Assembly (NCBI GenBank): GCA_907165135.1
Contig: OU015568.1
Location: forward strand, 13,586,501-13,650,500
Length of the DNA stretch: 64,000 nt
From: Oikopleura dioica
Lineage: Eukaryota; Chordata; Appendicularia; Copelata; Oikopleuridae
Direction of reading: 5' to 3'
Shown: in pieces, positions 45,101 through 55,441 of the stretch
Position numbering within the stretch: position 1 is the stretch's first letter
Layout of the letters: every line of letters begins with the position of its first letter
Program-made: the position numbers and the translations under genes
The notes under the pieces: generated by a model
The model's input: only the letters and a program-made list of their open reading frames with translations
The model's database searches: none
What the model was told of the DNA's origin: nothing

Positions 45101-45392
45101 TGGAATATCAGAGGTCTCGGCCGGCTCTCCATTCGACTTGCGTCGGATCTCTAATCACTGGCTTGATTTCCACCTTTGATAATTTGGAATTAAAACTTCC
45201 TCGTGTGATATAAAATTCCTAAGATTCGACGTAAAAATATATAGCCTTTCCTAGTCCACCCTTTCTTCCGTTATCCGACCCTTCCAGCTTTCCGACAAAA
45301 GCATCTGACGTAAAATCAACTTCTGTTCTTTCTTGCTCTTCATCATCTTCCTCCTTTTTCGGCTTGCGTCTTTTACGGTCCAGCTTTATCAT
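42191..45392 (-). CDS. SLC4A1AP: Kanadaptin (FHA + dsRNA-binding-like domain)
   Basis: Kanadaptin is a nuclear FHA protein reported with spliceosomal and kAE1 partners. Exon 1 starts MIKLDRKRRKPKKEEDDEEQ and joins by a phase-1 intron to EIRRKSNGEPAETSDIPADA. The FHA domain contains LEHPSVSRYHCILQWHA and LLDYGSSNGVKLNKMKLRPH. Then come an acidic linker (QMLGEDDSDDEEEKAK, VNWGFTEDAWDDDDSED) and the dsRBD-like segment NPNAFYNKDPLKAINHFF to GAKTHCALEACKMLDRNGIF. After a charged region (SKDLAHWKKLATAAAPAALP) it ends TWVPPENQSGDGSTALNKKL-GY, the conserved C-terminus. The ATG lies 25 bp after the stop of the upstream zinc-finger gene, with TGCATTTAG one base before it, strong evidence for an operon. 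Confidence 0.92.
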
Positions 45393-45417
45393 GCTAAATG
45401 CAAACAGATCGAAAATG

Positions 45418-46382
45418 TCATCTTTCGAGCCTCTTTAATCTTTCCTCACAAGAAGTTGTATGTCTCTGTAAGCGAGTAAAGTTAAGGAAAGTGGTCGAGC
45501 AGTAAGAGCAAGTAAAGTCCTTTGTATGGTTTCTTTGCCAGTGGCGATTCATAGCATCTTGTGTTCGAAAAAGTAATGAGCAGTAATCGCATTTTATGCT
45601 TTTCGTGTCAAAGTGTGTAAGTAGATGCTGGCTAATCATTTTTTCTGAAGTAGTAGAGCGATAAGGACAGTATGGACAGGATAGAAGACGGTTTTCATGC
45701 ACCCGATAGTGTAATTCCAGTCCGTAGGCATCCTTGCATTGGTAAGAACAGCTCTTGTACTTGCACGAACGCTTTGGGTCGACTGTGGGTGCTCTATTTC
45801 CCGTCCCGTGGAAGCGCGAGTAATGTGACTTGAGCGACTTTTGGGAATATGCAACGAATTCGCAATCTTCTTTTCCGCAAGCCATATTTTTATAAAAGTG
45901 TTTGTCAATCATATGCGGCACGAGACCATCCTTCGCCATCGCTGTTGTATACTTGCAGTAAGCTTCGCTACAGTGAATAAGTCGATTTTCTTTTATTTCC
46001 CAGTGAAAATGGTCGCGATTGACATAGAAGAATTCAAGATGCTCTTTTGGAAGACCGAACCTTGTTGCCATTAGTGTGAACTCAGCAGGTACTAGCAAAA
46101 CTATCAACAAAATTCGTAGTGAGAATAAAAGCTACCTTTCTTTTTCTTAGGTAGAGTAGATGCTTTCTTATTGTTCTTTTTTATAGGCTCAATGTCGATT
46201 TTCTTCTTTTCTGGGGGCTTCTGTATAGCAAAACTCAACTTCACTTTGTTTGACGATGAGGTCTTGTTGTTGTTTGATTCTTGTTTGTTAGTTTCTTTCA
46301 GAAAGATCTTCAGAGTCTTCTCTCTTCTCGTTCTTTTGAAATATTTTTCCAAGAACTTAATGATTCTTCTTTTTCTTGACAT
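45418..46382 (-). CDS. C2H2 zinc-finger protein, tandem copy A
   Basis: Start MSRKRRIIKFLEKYFKRTRR, then SSSNKVKLSFAIQKPPEKKK, a 44-bp intron (GTAGCT..GCTAG), VPAEFTLMATRFGLPKEHLE, FFYVNRDHFHWEIKENRL and at least five Cys/His fingers (for example CGKEDCEFVAYSQKSLKSHY, CKYKSCSYQCKDAYGLELHY, CPYCPYRSTTSEKMISQHLL, CDYCSLLFRTQDAMNRHWQR, CSYCSTTFLNFTRLQRHTTS). Ends ERLKRLER before its stop. Linkers are not the TGEKP type, so sequence-specific DNA binding is not assured. It is paralogous along its whole length to the upstream gene. Its ATG is one base after that gene's stop codon. Orthology unknown. Confidence 0.85.
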
Positions 46383-46383
46383 T

Positions 46384-47355
46384 CTAAAATGGCAGAAAAT
46401 AAAAACTTGAGTACGCAAACTTCATCAATCTTTTCTCGCAGGTTCGAACATGTTTTTGGTAACTGGCAATGCTTGTTAACGAAACCAAGCAATGGCAGCA
46501 AGTAAAATCGTTTGAATGACTGAACCTTGTATGCTTACTCAGCTCAGCATTTGACGAAAAGGGATAAGAACAGACTTCGCAGACAAAAGGTTTGATGTTG
46601 AAATGAGACATGAGATGTATGGTCATGCGAGTATCTTTCGCGGTTTTTACATTGCAGAACTCGCAGATCATAAGTCGGTTCTCGTGAATCCGATGATGCA
46701 ATTCAAGAGCACTCGTAGTCGGAGAGATGTAAGGACAGCTCGAGAACTTACAACGATGGAGCTGATCAACACTCGCTGCTCGCTTTCCTATTCCATGAAA
46801 CTTAACCGTGTGGTAACGGAGTGTCTTTTCGGAGTATGCAACGTATTCACAGTCTTTTTTGCCACAAGGAAAATCACCAAATCCATGCGAGTCAATCATA
46901 TGCTGGACAAGTGCTTTTGGCTTGACTTTTGTTGTAAATTTACAGTGCAGATTGTTCCCTGTACAGTGAAGTTTCTGATCTCCCTTAATTTCCCAGTGAA
47001 AGCTTTGCCGGTGTTCGTAAAAAAATTCAAGATGCTCTTTTGGAAGTCCAAATTTTGTTGCCATTACTTCGAAATCTGCTGGAACTATGGAGAGTTTACG
47101 ACGAGAATCTCTATACTGACTACCTTCAAGTTTCTTCTCTTTTGATATCTTGTCTTTTTTCTTTGGTGCTTCAATATCGATTCTCTTTCTATCTGGTGGT
47201 TTTTGTATTGCAAAACTCAACTTTATCATATTCGACGAGGAGTTGTCTTTTTTGTCTGACTCTAGCTCTTCAAGAAATACCTTCAGCGTCTCCTTTCTAT
47301 TTGTTTTTGCGAAATACTTTTTCAAAAACTTGTTGATTCTTTTATTTCTTGACAT
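46384..47355 (-). CDS. C2H2 zinc-finger protein, tandem copy B
   Basis: Start MSRNKRINKFLKKYFAKTNR, SSSNMIKLSFAIQKPPDRKR, a 44-bp stop-free intron, ADFEVMATKFGLPKEHLEFF, YEHRQSFHWEIKGDQKLHCT, then fingers matching copy A in order (CGKKDCEYVAYSEKTLRYHT, CKFSSCPYISPTTSALELHH, CEFCNVKTAKDTRMTIHLMS, CEVCSYPFSSNAELSKHTRF, CCHCLVSLTSIASYQKHVRT). Ends CEKRLMKFAYSSFYFLPF then TAG. That TAG also supplies the AG of a pyrimidine-rich acceptor in front of copy A. Upstream KDM2 ends 191 bp away. The pair arose by tandem duplication; spacing of fingers and the shared intron position show it. Confidence 0.85.
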   Translation of the reverse strand: MSRNKRINKFLKKYFAKTNRKETLKVFLEELESDKKDNSSSNMIKLSFAIQKPPDRKRIDIEAPKKKDKISKEKKLEGSQYRDSRRKLSIVPADFEVMATKFGLPKEHLEFFYEHRQSFHWEIKGDQKLHCTGNNLHCKFTTKVKPKALVQHMIDSHGFGDFPCGKKDCEYVAYSEKTLRYHTVKFHGIGKRAASVDQLHRCKFSSCPYISPTTSALELHHRIHENRLMICEFCNVKTAKDTRMTIHLMSHFNIKPFVCEVCSYPFSSNAELSKHTRFSHSNDFTCCHCLVSLTSIASYQKHVRTCEKRLMKFAYSSFYFLPF

Positions 47356-47545
47356 TCTAGTAGTAATTCATGACAAAGATTTTCTTGGTAGAAAGAATAT
47401 TTACGGAAAATATCGGAAAAGGCAAGTCAGCTTTGAAATACGAGAGAAAAAGTTCATGTTTGGGGCAGTTTTCGAAGGGAGCAGTAAAACATAAAAAGAA
47501 CTAAGAAGGAGAATAAAGAAATCAGAAAAAGAATCTAATCAGGCG

Positions 47546-50026
47546 CTATCTTCGCGCAACTTCGGGTTGATAAGTGACATGTTGATCCCACTTTTCCCGC
47601 GCAGAAGCATCCATTTTATGGCGGAATTCGTCGTATTCTGCGGCTGGAAGATTTCGAGTTTCCGAAATTTCTATTGATTTTGTTCCTTTTGCGAGGAATT
47701 CGCGTAGAACTGGCAGAACATCCGCTACTTTGATGTTAAATTTTCTATAGGTAGTCCAAGCATTACCTTGTAAGCCACTGCAGTTTGAAAGATTCAGACA
47801 TTCATCCAAGGGAATTTGCGACGCCTCAGACACCAATTTGCTCAGACCATCAGCTGTCAGACGCACACAAGCCATAAGTGACAGCGAGCGAAGATCGGGA
47901 AGTTTTGAAAGATGAAACATTGCATCATCGGATATATCAGCCCCGTCTAGTATGAGCTCCTGCAATTTCATCAGTCGAGAATGGGAGGGAGAAGGCGTGC
48001 CCATTCTGATATTCCCTGTCGGGCAACTCGTCATTTCTTCGATCGCCGCATCTGTAACAACGCTCCAGGACAAATCAAGGCATCGTAGAGGTGGTGCCTG
48101 ACGATTGATTAGAATAAGATTCTAATTTCACTATACCTGGCCCGTGTTGATTGCTGAAATCGCGCTCCAGGATGCGCCGCGGAGGATCAGCTTGCGCAAC
48201 ATCGGGCTTCTGGACAGAAGAAAAGCTGTCTGGCGATACGTACAGGAAGTTGGCAAGGAGACAGATTCTGGAGCTCTACGCATTAACCATTTTAGGCTCG
48301 ATGGGGTCAAAGAGTCAAGATGACTTAGATCTACATGACGCCATAATGTTCTTGCCGTCACAAATCGATGGAACGCCTTACAAGTTTGGGCGACTTTAGC
48401 ACGATCTCTTGTACAAAGTGTCGAGAAAACTTTTCCCCAGATTTCTTCGGGGAAATTGTGGCAGATTTTATTTGCAGTCGAGGCCTTCTTCTCTCCGTTA
48501 ATTTTTAGATGCGTTGGCTTGAGTTTTTGTGCTTCTGACGGGAGAATGACCATTACGCTTGGTAGGACTTTCGGTTTCGGAATCTCGATTTTCAGAACCT
48601 TCGCTGGCGGCTCTTCGTGAGTGTAGTGGATGATCGTAGGCATCAAAATATTCTTTGGAAGGACATCCGCTATGTGTTCGGAAAGAATTTTCTAAAAGCG
48701 AATGCACCAATTACAAAAATGTTTTTTTTACCTTGATGCAAGCCAAAATTTTGTGCGAATCAATGCTAGCCGGGCAATACTTGGTTGACGTTGACATAAT
48801 CGATAGCCGTTTATAGAGTTTTTTCAAACCCTTGATTTCTCTTAGATGATTTTTAGGGATGAATACGGACTGTGCTACTTACAGTGGTGCTAATTTATGA
48901 GAACTGGTTACGACTTGACTGTATGCGTGCATAACATACCACATGAGAGGCCAAAAGTGTGGAAACTTCTCTCGATTGGGAACTTTTAGTTTTTCTTCCA
49001 TTTCAACGACGCGCACTTGCATCTTCATTGACAATCCGTGGAGAAAATTTCCGCCGAAATTGATGCAATCCACAGGTGTAAAAACCGCATGAATCCAACC
49101 AGATGGAATAAAAAGTGTTTCGCCAGCTTGGACTCGTATTCTTTGACATTCATCAACCTTGTCGCCAAAAAATACTTGGTCTTGAGCGCCGCTCAACGTC
49201 CACTTTTCGAAAAGCTCAAGATTCTTCTTCGTCGGAGGGATGAACCAGAAAATCTTCTCACCGCGGTGAACGTGGTACCAAACGCTTGTCCCCCCGAAGT
49301 CTACGTGGAAGTCCGTGTAAGAATTGGCGGGAGAAACAAGACAGTATTTTTGGACTTTTGGCCAAGCAAGATCTAATTCGCCGTCTGGAACTGGTCGTTT
49401 GCTAACGGGCCAACAAAGTGTTACATGATCGATGGCGTTAACGATCGAAGGTCTGCTCACATAATCTAAAGATGTGTATTTTAATAAAATTCTAATTAAT
49501 TCCATTCGACTACCTGACAAGGCGGTGTCGCCGAATTCGAGAGATAATAAATTCAAAATTCTTCTTTTCGTCCTCCTCTCAAAATACCGTACAAACCGCG
49601 AAAAGGTCATCTGCAGACCCTGAAAAACATTTGGAATTCTGATTTATCGCATGGGCAAACCTGTTGATTACGACAGTCAATTAGATCAACGACGCGTTTT
49701 CCACCGATGAGTCGTTCAACATCACGTACGGTAAAATTTTTGGGAGGTAATGTCATCCCAAGTCCATCTGGTTTTCTAAACATCATTGGCCATTCGAAAC
49801 CAGTCTCAGCAAGATATGCGTATGTTAATTTTTCTCCTGACGGAAAATCTCTCACGAATTTTGGCTTTGTATATTTTTCAGACAGCAACTAGAGTCGAGC
49901 GTCGATTGATAATATCGCAATGAAGAGCCTTACCTGCATTTCTATGTCGAAAGATGTTGCTGGTGCTACTTCTTCATCATCGGAAGCGACCATATCTTCT
50001 GGATCAGAACTTTCAAGATCTGACAT
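47546..50026 (-). CDS. KDM2: KDM2/JHDM1 histone H3K36 demethylase lacking CXXC and PHD fingers
   Basis: KDM2 enzymes demethylate H3K36me1/2 with Fe(II) and 2-oxoglutarate. Start MSDLESSDPEDMVASDDEEV. JmjC: GLGMTLPPKNFTVRDVERLI, KVQKYCLVSPANSYTDFHVD (HxD iron ligands), TSVWYHVHRGEKIFWFIPPT (cosubstrate Lys), VQAGETLFIPSGWIHAVFTP (third ligand His). Then LEIKGLKKLYKRLSIMS, a short linker, and an F-box (FPEEIWGKVFSTLCTRDRAK to TLWRHVDLSH) with LRRs (LILRGASWSAISAINTGQ, LRCLDLSWSVVTDAAIEEM), ending PEVARR. In human KDM2A/B a CXXC zinc finger and PHD lie between JmjC and F-box. Here the exons join straight across with no Cys-rich segment. About seven short introns. It lies 70 bp after the NME6-CSKMT gene. 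Confidence 0.93.
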
Positions 50027-50096
50027 ATTCTCTAAACAAATCACATTGATTTATAGGCGTGGCATTGTTTGTTGAAGAAGAAATAATTAATTTATT

Positions 50097-51552
50097 CTAT
50101 TTGAGAGTGACAGTGACAATATATCCGTATTTCCCGGCGATTTCTTCTTGCTGGACCTTGGCTTCATACTTCGATGTCTGAGACCACTTGAACCATCGTT
50201 CAACACGTGTCTCTGGAGGTTCTTCTGTCAGCTGTAAGACCTTTCCCGATGGCCCCAATACACGCACCATTTCATCCATCGCTTGGAAAGAATCGGATTC
50301 TTCAAGTCGCATAAAGGCATCCATTGTTCCCTGAGAACGAATGAATTACAATCGTTGAAATCATGGAGGAGTCAAAATACACCCACCTTGTCAATAATAT
50401 AATCGATAGAGTTGTCTGCACAGGTTAAAGATCTACAATCATCTTTACAGATGACTAGTGAATTTCCATTTTTGACGAGAAGAGATTCAGAATCGCCAGT
50501 CTTTTTCGAATAGTTTTCAAGGAGAGTCTCAACTGATTTTGCCTGAAATCGGCAAGCTTCCTCAGAAAAATCGATCGCCCAACCATCAAGGTCTAAAGTC
50601 AACTTATAAAATCCGAGTAAAATTTTGAGTCTTACTTTTCATCATAAAAATAATGCGAAGCATCAAAGTGCTTGTGCCTACCCCCAAGTCAAGGATGGAT
50701 ACGCGGTGATCTCTGTCAGTATCTGCGATTGATGTGTGTCTCTTGATGAAATCGAGAGCTTGGTTTTGATTCAGAAACCAATCTTGCTTCTGCTTCCGGT
50801 GGTATCCATCCCAAAAATCTTCCTTTGCCAATGGAATGCTCTCAAGATCGGCAGAATAGCTGTCAGATATTTGTGGATTGGGCGGTGGGTATTTCAAGTT
50901 GGCGATTTTCAATGCTCCAGATTGTTTTCTACTGAGAACATCTGGAATATCAATCTCATAATATTCTGGGTCCAGTGGGTCAAACTTTAGATCCGGAAAA
51001 AGTATAGAAAGCTCGTTATGCGCACTATCCAAAGCGTCTGACCTCCACTGGGCTTTAACTGTTCTTCCGAAGAGTTTTATAAGAAATAGTTAGAGCCCGT
51101 TACCCATGGAAAGAGTTTCTCGTGTCAGAAATCCCGTAATCATGCCGAAGAGTATCCGGATTTAGATATTTAGTTTTTGTGACCTTCGTTGGGCCGATTA
51201 ACTGGCGCCAGTTTGCTATAACATTCTCGCCTTGCAAAGCAAGAGCAATCACTGGTCCAGATCGAACATAAGCTTGGAGTCGCGGATAAAAGAACTTTCC
51301 CTCGTGTTCGGCATAAAATCTGGCAGCCTGGGAGGAGGATATCTCAGTTTTTTTGGCCGCTAATATGTTGAACTTTTCATCCGCATCTAATTTTTCTAAT
51401 ATTTTTTGAACTGATTTCGGTGAAGCCGTAACTGTCAGAAGGGATTATTTTTTATATTCAAATCAATTATTCATATGCAATGGTCCCCTCCCTGAAGGTT
51501 TTAAAATTGCCAAAGTGACTTCCTGCGCCCGGACTATCCTCGAAAAGAACAT
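50097..51552 (-). CDS. Fusion: NME6-type nucleoside diphosphate kinase + CSKMT-type methyltransferase
   Basis: Start MFFSRIVRAQEVTLAILKPS (basic, import-like leader into the kinase fold). NDPK part: ARFYAEHEGKFFYPRLQAYV, NWRQLIGPTKVTKTKYLNPD, GISDTRNSFHGSD with the phospho-acceptor His (codon 51106-51108), then HNELSILFPDLKFDPLDPEY as in the NME6 tail. Without a stop or intron the same exon continues into SIPLAKEDFWDGYHRKQKQD, SILDLGVGTSTLMLR (SAM motif I), DLDGWAIDFSEEACRF, NSIDYIIDKGTMDAFMRLEE and KVLQLTEEPPETRVERW, ending YGYIVTVTLK. CSKMT methylates citrate synthase in mitochondria, and NME6 is also mitochondrial (established). Intron 1 needs GA..AG borders. KPD of the kinase is KPS here. 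Confidence 0.88.
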
Positions 51553-52061
51553 TCTAGTACACAATGAACTCAGTATTACAAGCTTCTTACTTAGTAATAC
51601 TTTTGAAATGTTGAAGTTGAAAATTTATTGAGATATATTTTTTAAAAAAATGTTGAAACAATGAAGAGCTGATCGGAACAGGCGGCAAAAGTCTTAATTT
51701 CATTGAATTGGCGATTTTCACAGCATCTATTCGTCATCAAAGAATTCCAGTCAATTTTCATCCTGGACATGTAAACAAAAAATAAAATATATTAGGCGCA
51801 GCATCATGTGTAATTTTCAAATTAGACATTGGAGGCAAGAAAAAATATAAATTAAAGTTTTGGAGGAAATAAAGTTGGTTTGAATTTTTGGAGGAGCTTT
51901 AGAATTTTTGCTGTTTTTGAAGAGCTTTGACATCAAGTGAAACGAGTTGAGTTGGTGTTGTGCTTTTATTGGTGCTGGGAGACTGCGTCGACGGACTTTC
52001 TTTGACACACTTTTGGACTTCTTTAAATAGGGTGTCGAGAAGTTGTCACAAAGAAAAATAC
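51553..52061. other. Intergenic, between SH3BP5 and the NME6-CSKMT gene
   Basis: About 500 bp, A/T-rich, no supported coding exon. A minus-strand open frame at 51817-52065 is Lys/Ser/Ile-rich and most likely 3' untranslated sequence of SH3BP5. An acceptor (TGTACTAG) one base before the next ATG is consistent with trans-splicing. This larger gap may separate two operons. Confidence 0.5.
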
Positions 52062-53600
52062 TCAATAAGTGACTTGTACAAAACCCTTGCCTGAGGACCG
52101 CCTAACAGTTGGTCTCCTTTCATTGGCAAAATTTTCAACGGGGTCCCGCTGTACTCTGCTCCTGGAAGAACTATCAGCGTGACTATCGTCAGAGGAAGAA
52201 TTTGACGGTGATGTTTGCACATTCCTTGAAATTTGTGGAACTCGTGCTAGCTCCCGCACAGCGAGAGGCTAAAAATTGATGGAAAATTATCTTGAGTAGG
52301 TAATATTAGAACTGGATTGATAGGAAAGAACGAAAATTTATTTTAGTTAACTAATTTCTACAGCTGAAATGTGACGATAAAACTTACCATAGACGAGTTT
52401 CTCTGATGCGTTCTGCGGCCACTACCGTGTCTAGATCCACCCGATCCAGATCCAGGGGTCCACATTCCAGAGTCGACACTGAGCCTATCGTTCTGGTCAG
52501 CGTCAGATGGATCCGACATATTGTCAATATGCTCTACAGAGTCAGCACGCCTAAGATCAGAAAGAACAGATCTGCAAGAAGAGGTATCTGACTGGTTGTT
52601 TCCAGTTCCAGCGGCGTTAGGGACTGTTAGATGATCTGATTTACCCTTATCAAAGAGTGACGCTCTGTAAGATATTCTTGAACTTACGGAAAGGTTTGAT
52701 TCTAGACTCTGCAACTTCCGATGCAAATGAATCTGCTCAGATATTGTCTCAAGAGTACGCAGAGCTGCTTGGTAGTCACTTTTCGAGATGTGTAGTTTTT
52801 GTTCGATTTCATTCACAGTGTTTCGTTTATCCTCCATTTCGGCCATTTTAATCACCTTCAGCTCAAAGTACGGTTTTGAAGAAATTATTGATCGCTTTTG
52901 GGATTTTTGAAGACTTCGCATTGTTCTCTGCAATAAAGTTTGATTCTTTACAATCAAGGAGGACTCACCTCGATCTCTTGCAGCTTTTGAATCTTTTGGG
53001 TGTGTAATTTTGCAGCTTCTTGTCGTTCTTTTTCTGCGATATTCACCTTTTCTGTGGCTTGGTTAAGCATTTCCGCCCATGCTAGCTTGTCTTGAGCATC
53101 CGCACCGACGGTACTTTCAAGGGAGGCCTCAGCAACGGCAACCATTTCTCTGGCAGCATTATGTCTTGAAGCCTAGATAGAATTATTCAACAAATGATAT
53201 TTATGAAAGAAATTACAGCATGTTCAAATTTTTCGGTAGCTAGTTGAACTGCGTGTTGTGCTTCTTTGAATTTATTTCTTGACTCGTAGTAAGGCCTCGA
53301 TTTCTTGACGCAAGAGCCGAGTGTTTTCTCCAGCGCTCGTAAATCATGTGATATTTTCTATTGAAACATAACTGAGTTGGAGCTTTTGTTTTACTCTTAC
53401 GTGAAGGTATGTTCGGTACTCAGTTCTAGCTTTCGTTAAAGCAGTTTCCAAGACGTTTATGTCTGTTCCAGCGTTGTTCAGTCGCTCCAGTTCCTCTGTA
53501 TGTACTTCATTAGCTTTGATCCTAATTACAACTGCTTACCTTGAACTCTGGGGTCTGTATCACCCTCACCATTTTCAAAAGAGCTTTCTTCACCTGACAT
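52062..53600 (-). CDS. SH3BP5: SH3BP5 family protein (Rab11 GEF, coiled coil)
   Basis: SH3BP5/REI-1 proteins are guanine nucleotide exchange factors for Rab11 and consist of long helices. Start MSGEESSFENGEGDTDPRVQ, then EELERLNNAGTDINVLETAL, the second helix CVKKSRPYYESRNKFKEAQH, SRHNAAREMVAVAEASLEST, MLNQATEKVNIAEKERQEAA, SKPYFELKVIKMAEMEDKRN and YQAALRTLETISEQIHLHRK. These correspond to the family's fixed signatures (PRVQEELERLN; KxRPYYExR; HNAAREM; PYFELK; ALRNLExISEQIH). The C-terminus is Ser-rich and disordered, ending KGFVQVTY before a stop. About eight exons. An in-frame upstream exon cannot be excluded. Confidence 0.92.
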
Positions 53601-53865
53601 TTAGAATCTCCGCGCTCTCGACTATTTCAAGCGTTTTCATCAGCCCTGCGTCCGATCCATCATCTGAATTAATTCGCCTTTAGGCCACTGAGTGTGCCAA
53701 TGACATTTACTTTTAACAGACACACAGCTTGTTTTTCTATAAAAGGAGGACACGTAGTTTTCTTAGAAAAATAAAATACAGAAAGTAAGAAAATAAGAAT
53801 CACCGTAAACAAAAGAAGATTCGTAGAAAGCGAAGAAGAAAAATCGATGGCGCGATGGGTGATTT

Positions 53866-54844
53866 TTAATGCGACCGGCATGACCAAGATAGGTTGACCG
53901 AGTCCAGCTTTGTCCGCTTTGATACGCTAATCGATGCACATTGGCAGCAAAAAGCAGCGCTTAATTTATCTCTCTGTCGATTCTCTATGCGTTTCCTACC
54001 TTGACGGGTCGTCTATAAGATTGGCTCTGAGTTTGTCTTTTAGGGGATGATTATTTCTTAAAAAAAGATAATCAGTCTCACTTTTCCACCGGCAGCCGCG
54101 AAATCCCACAACATCGAAATCGCATGAGAAACAACGCAGCTTATCACAGCTCCTGAAAGTGGCAGTTAATCTACAATAAGACGAATGGACTTGACTTTTC
54201 TCTATTGTTGTTTACCTGACTTGTGAGGGCTTTGTTAGCCCCTCTTCGTCCACTGCCGAGAGATAAACAAAAGGGGAGCATTTTTTGGAAATATTTGAAG
54301 CCTCTTTTTGCTTCTGCACGGATCTACTTGGCGAAAGATCTTTCCAATTGCTATCATCGTCAGAAAACTAATAATAAATCAGTGGATTCATTTAACACGT
54401 TGTTTCCAGACGCACTTTCTGGTCTAACCTTTTATGAGTTTGCAACTTTTATGACCGGCTCAGAATGCTTTGTATCTAGATAAGCCCCGACCCTCTATTA
54501 TCCGATAGCGTAACATACCTCTTTCAAGAAATCATCGATGCTCTTTGCGGCGCTGGATTTAGCAGCGGGTGCTTTTTGTACTGGCGCTTTCCATTGTTTC
54601 GGAGTTTTAGCTGTTTGAGGAATTGATACAAAATAAAAATCATCGAGGCGTATCAAATACCTAGCTAGTAGCTGGTGCCAATTCGATTTGTGAGCTTCGC
54701 CGCACTCATAAATCACCCAATTCGACTGATTTTGGCTCATTTAGACTTATTTTAAATCTGTTTCCTCCTCCCTTTTGAACCTCCCACATCTTCGAGTATC
54801 CGATCAAGCTCGTCAAGGTCAACTAGCGAGTCATTATCCGACAT
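53866..54844 (-). CDS. CFAP418: Cilia- and flagella-associated protein 418 (C8orf37)
   Basis: CFAP418 is a photoreceptor/ciliary protein linked to retinal dystrophy and Bardet-Biedl syndrome. Exon 1 MSDNDSLVDLDELDRILEDV resembles the LDELLDEVE start. Middle exons give KTPKQWKAPVQKAPAAKSSA, SIDDFLKE and FSDDDSNWKDLSPSRSVQKQ. The conserved half contains NISKKCSPFVYLSAVDEEGL, then SCDKLRCFSCDFDVVGFRGC, SETDYLFLRNNHPLKDKLRA and AAFCCQCASISVSKRTKLDS, ending VNLSWSCRSH before TAA. The C-x4-C-x2-C, YLFLRNN and CxC elements match the family C-terminus. The join between exon 1 and the second exon spans about 170 bp and could hide another exon. It lies 84 bp after MED21. Confidence 0.88.
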
Positions 54845-54928
54845 TTTCGCGACTCTAGAATAATAAAACGATCACAAAAACTCGAAATTGTTTTCCACAT
54901 GTGGCAGTTGAGAGTTGTGCAAAATGAT

Positions 54929-55441
54929 CTAATTAAAAGGAACTTCGTATTTCATTTCATTCTTGATCGCTTCCTCTTTTTTCAGTTTGTACTGGGTGAT
55001 GTTCTTTACTGTCAGCCTCCGAGCATCCAATTGAGTGTCAGCAATATCGTCCAGTGCTGCCTGAATCTTATCATGGATTCGTTCTCCCTTTTCCACGAAA
55101 GATCTTAGTCGCTCTGCCTCCGCCTGATTTTCAGTCTGTATCTTTTGGAGTGTGGCTGCTTGTAGGCTGGATGTGGATTCCTCGGACGGAAGGGAATCAA
55201 TTAAAGTATCAATATTCTTGAAGCTACGGGTAATCAGATTGCTGAAAAGCTCAATGTTTCGACGTGATTCTGCCCTCTGTGCCTCAACTTCCGCTGCGTC
55301 TGGGCGAGGAGTGGTAGTGCGAGTCTCAGCGTCATCAAATGAGCTAGGCGGGGCAGTCTCATGTAGAACACCAATCGAGTTGCACATGTGAATAGCGAGA
55401 TCATTTACGAAGTCCTGCAGCTGACTCAAACGGTCCGACAT
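54929..55441 (-). CDS. MED21: Mediator complex subunit 21
   Basis: MED21 forms the middle-module hinge of Mediator with MED7. The frame starts [20 protein letters not shown] (an in-frame ATG three codons earlier at 55450 is possible) and reads [20 protein letters not shown], a polar insert, [40 protein letters not shown] and [18 protein letters not shown]. These align with the human signatures [46 protein letters not shown] and IQSALADIAQSQL. The insert and C-terminal extension make it about 170 residues, longer than human (144). Intronless. It probably shares a transcript with CFAP418. Confidence 0.96.
   Translation of the reverse strand: [170 protein letters not shown]

Noticed and set aside
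53669-53887. Minus-strand hydrophobic open frame of 72 codons between CFAP418 and SH3BP5
   Set aside because: Its start overlaps the last codons of CFAP418 in another frame, and the hydrophobic part is T-rich intergenic sequence.
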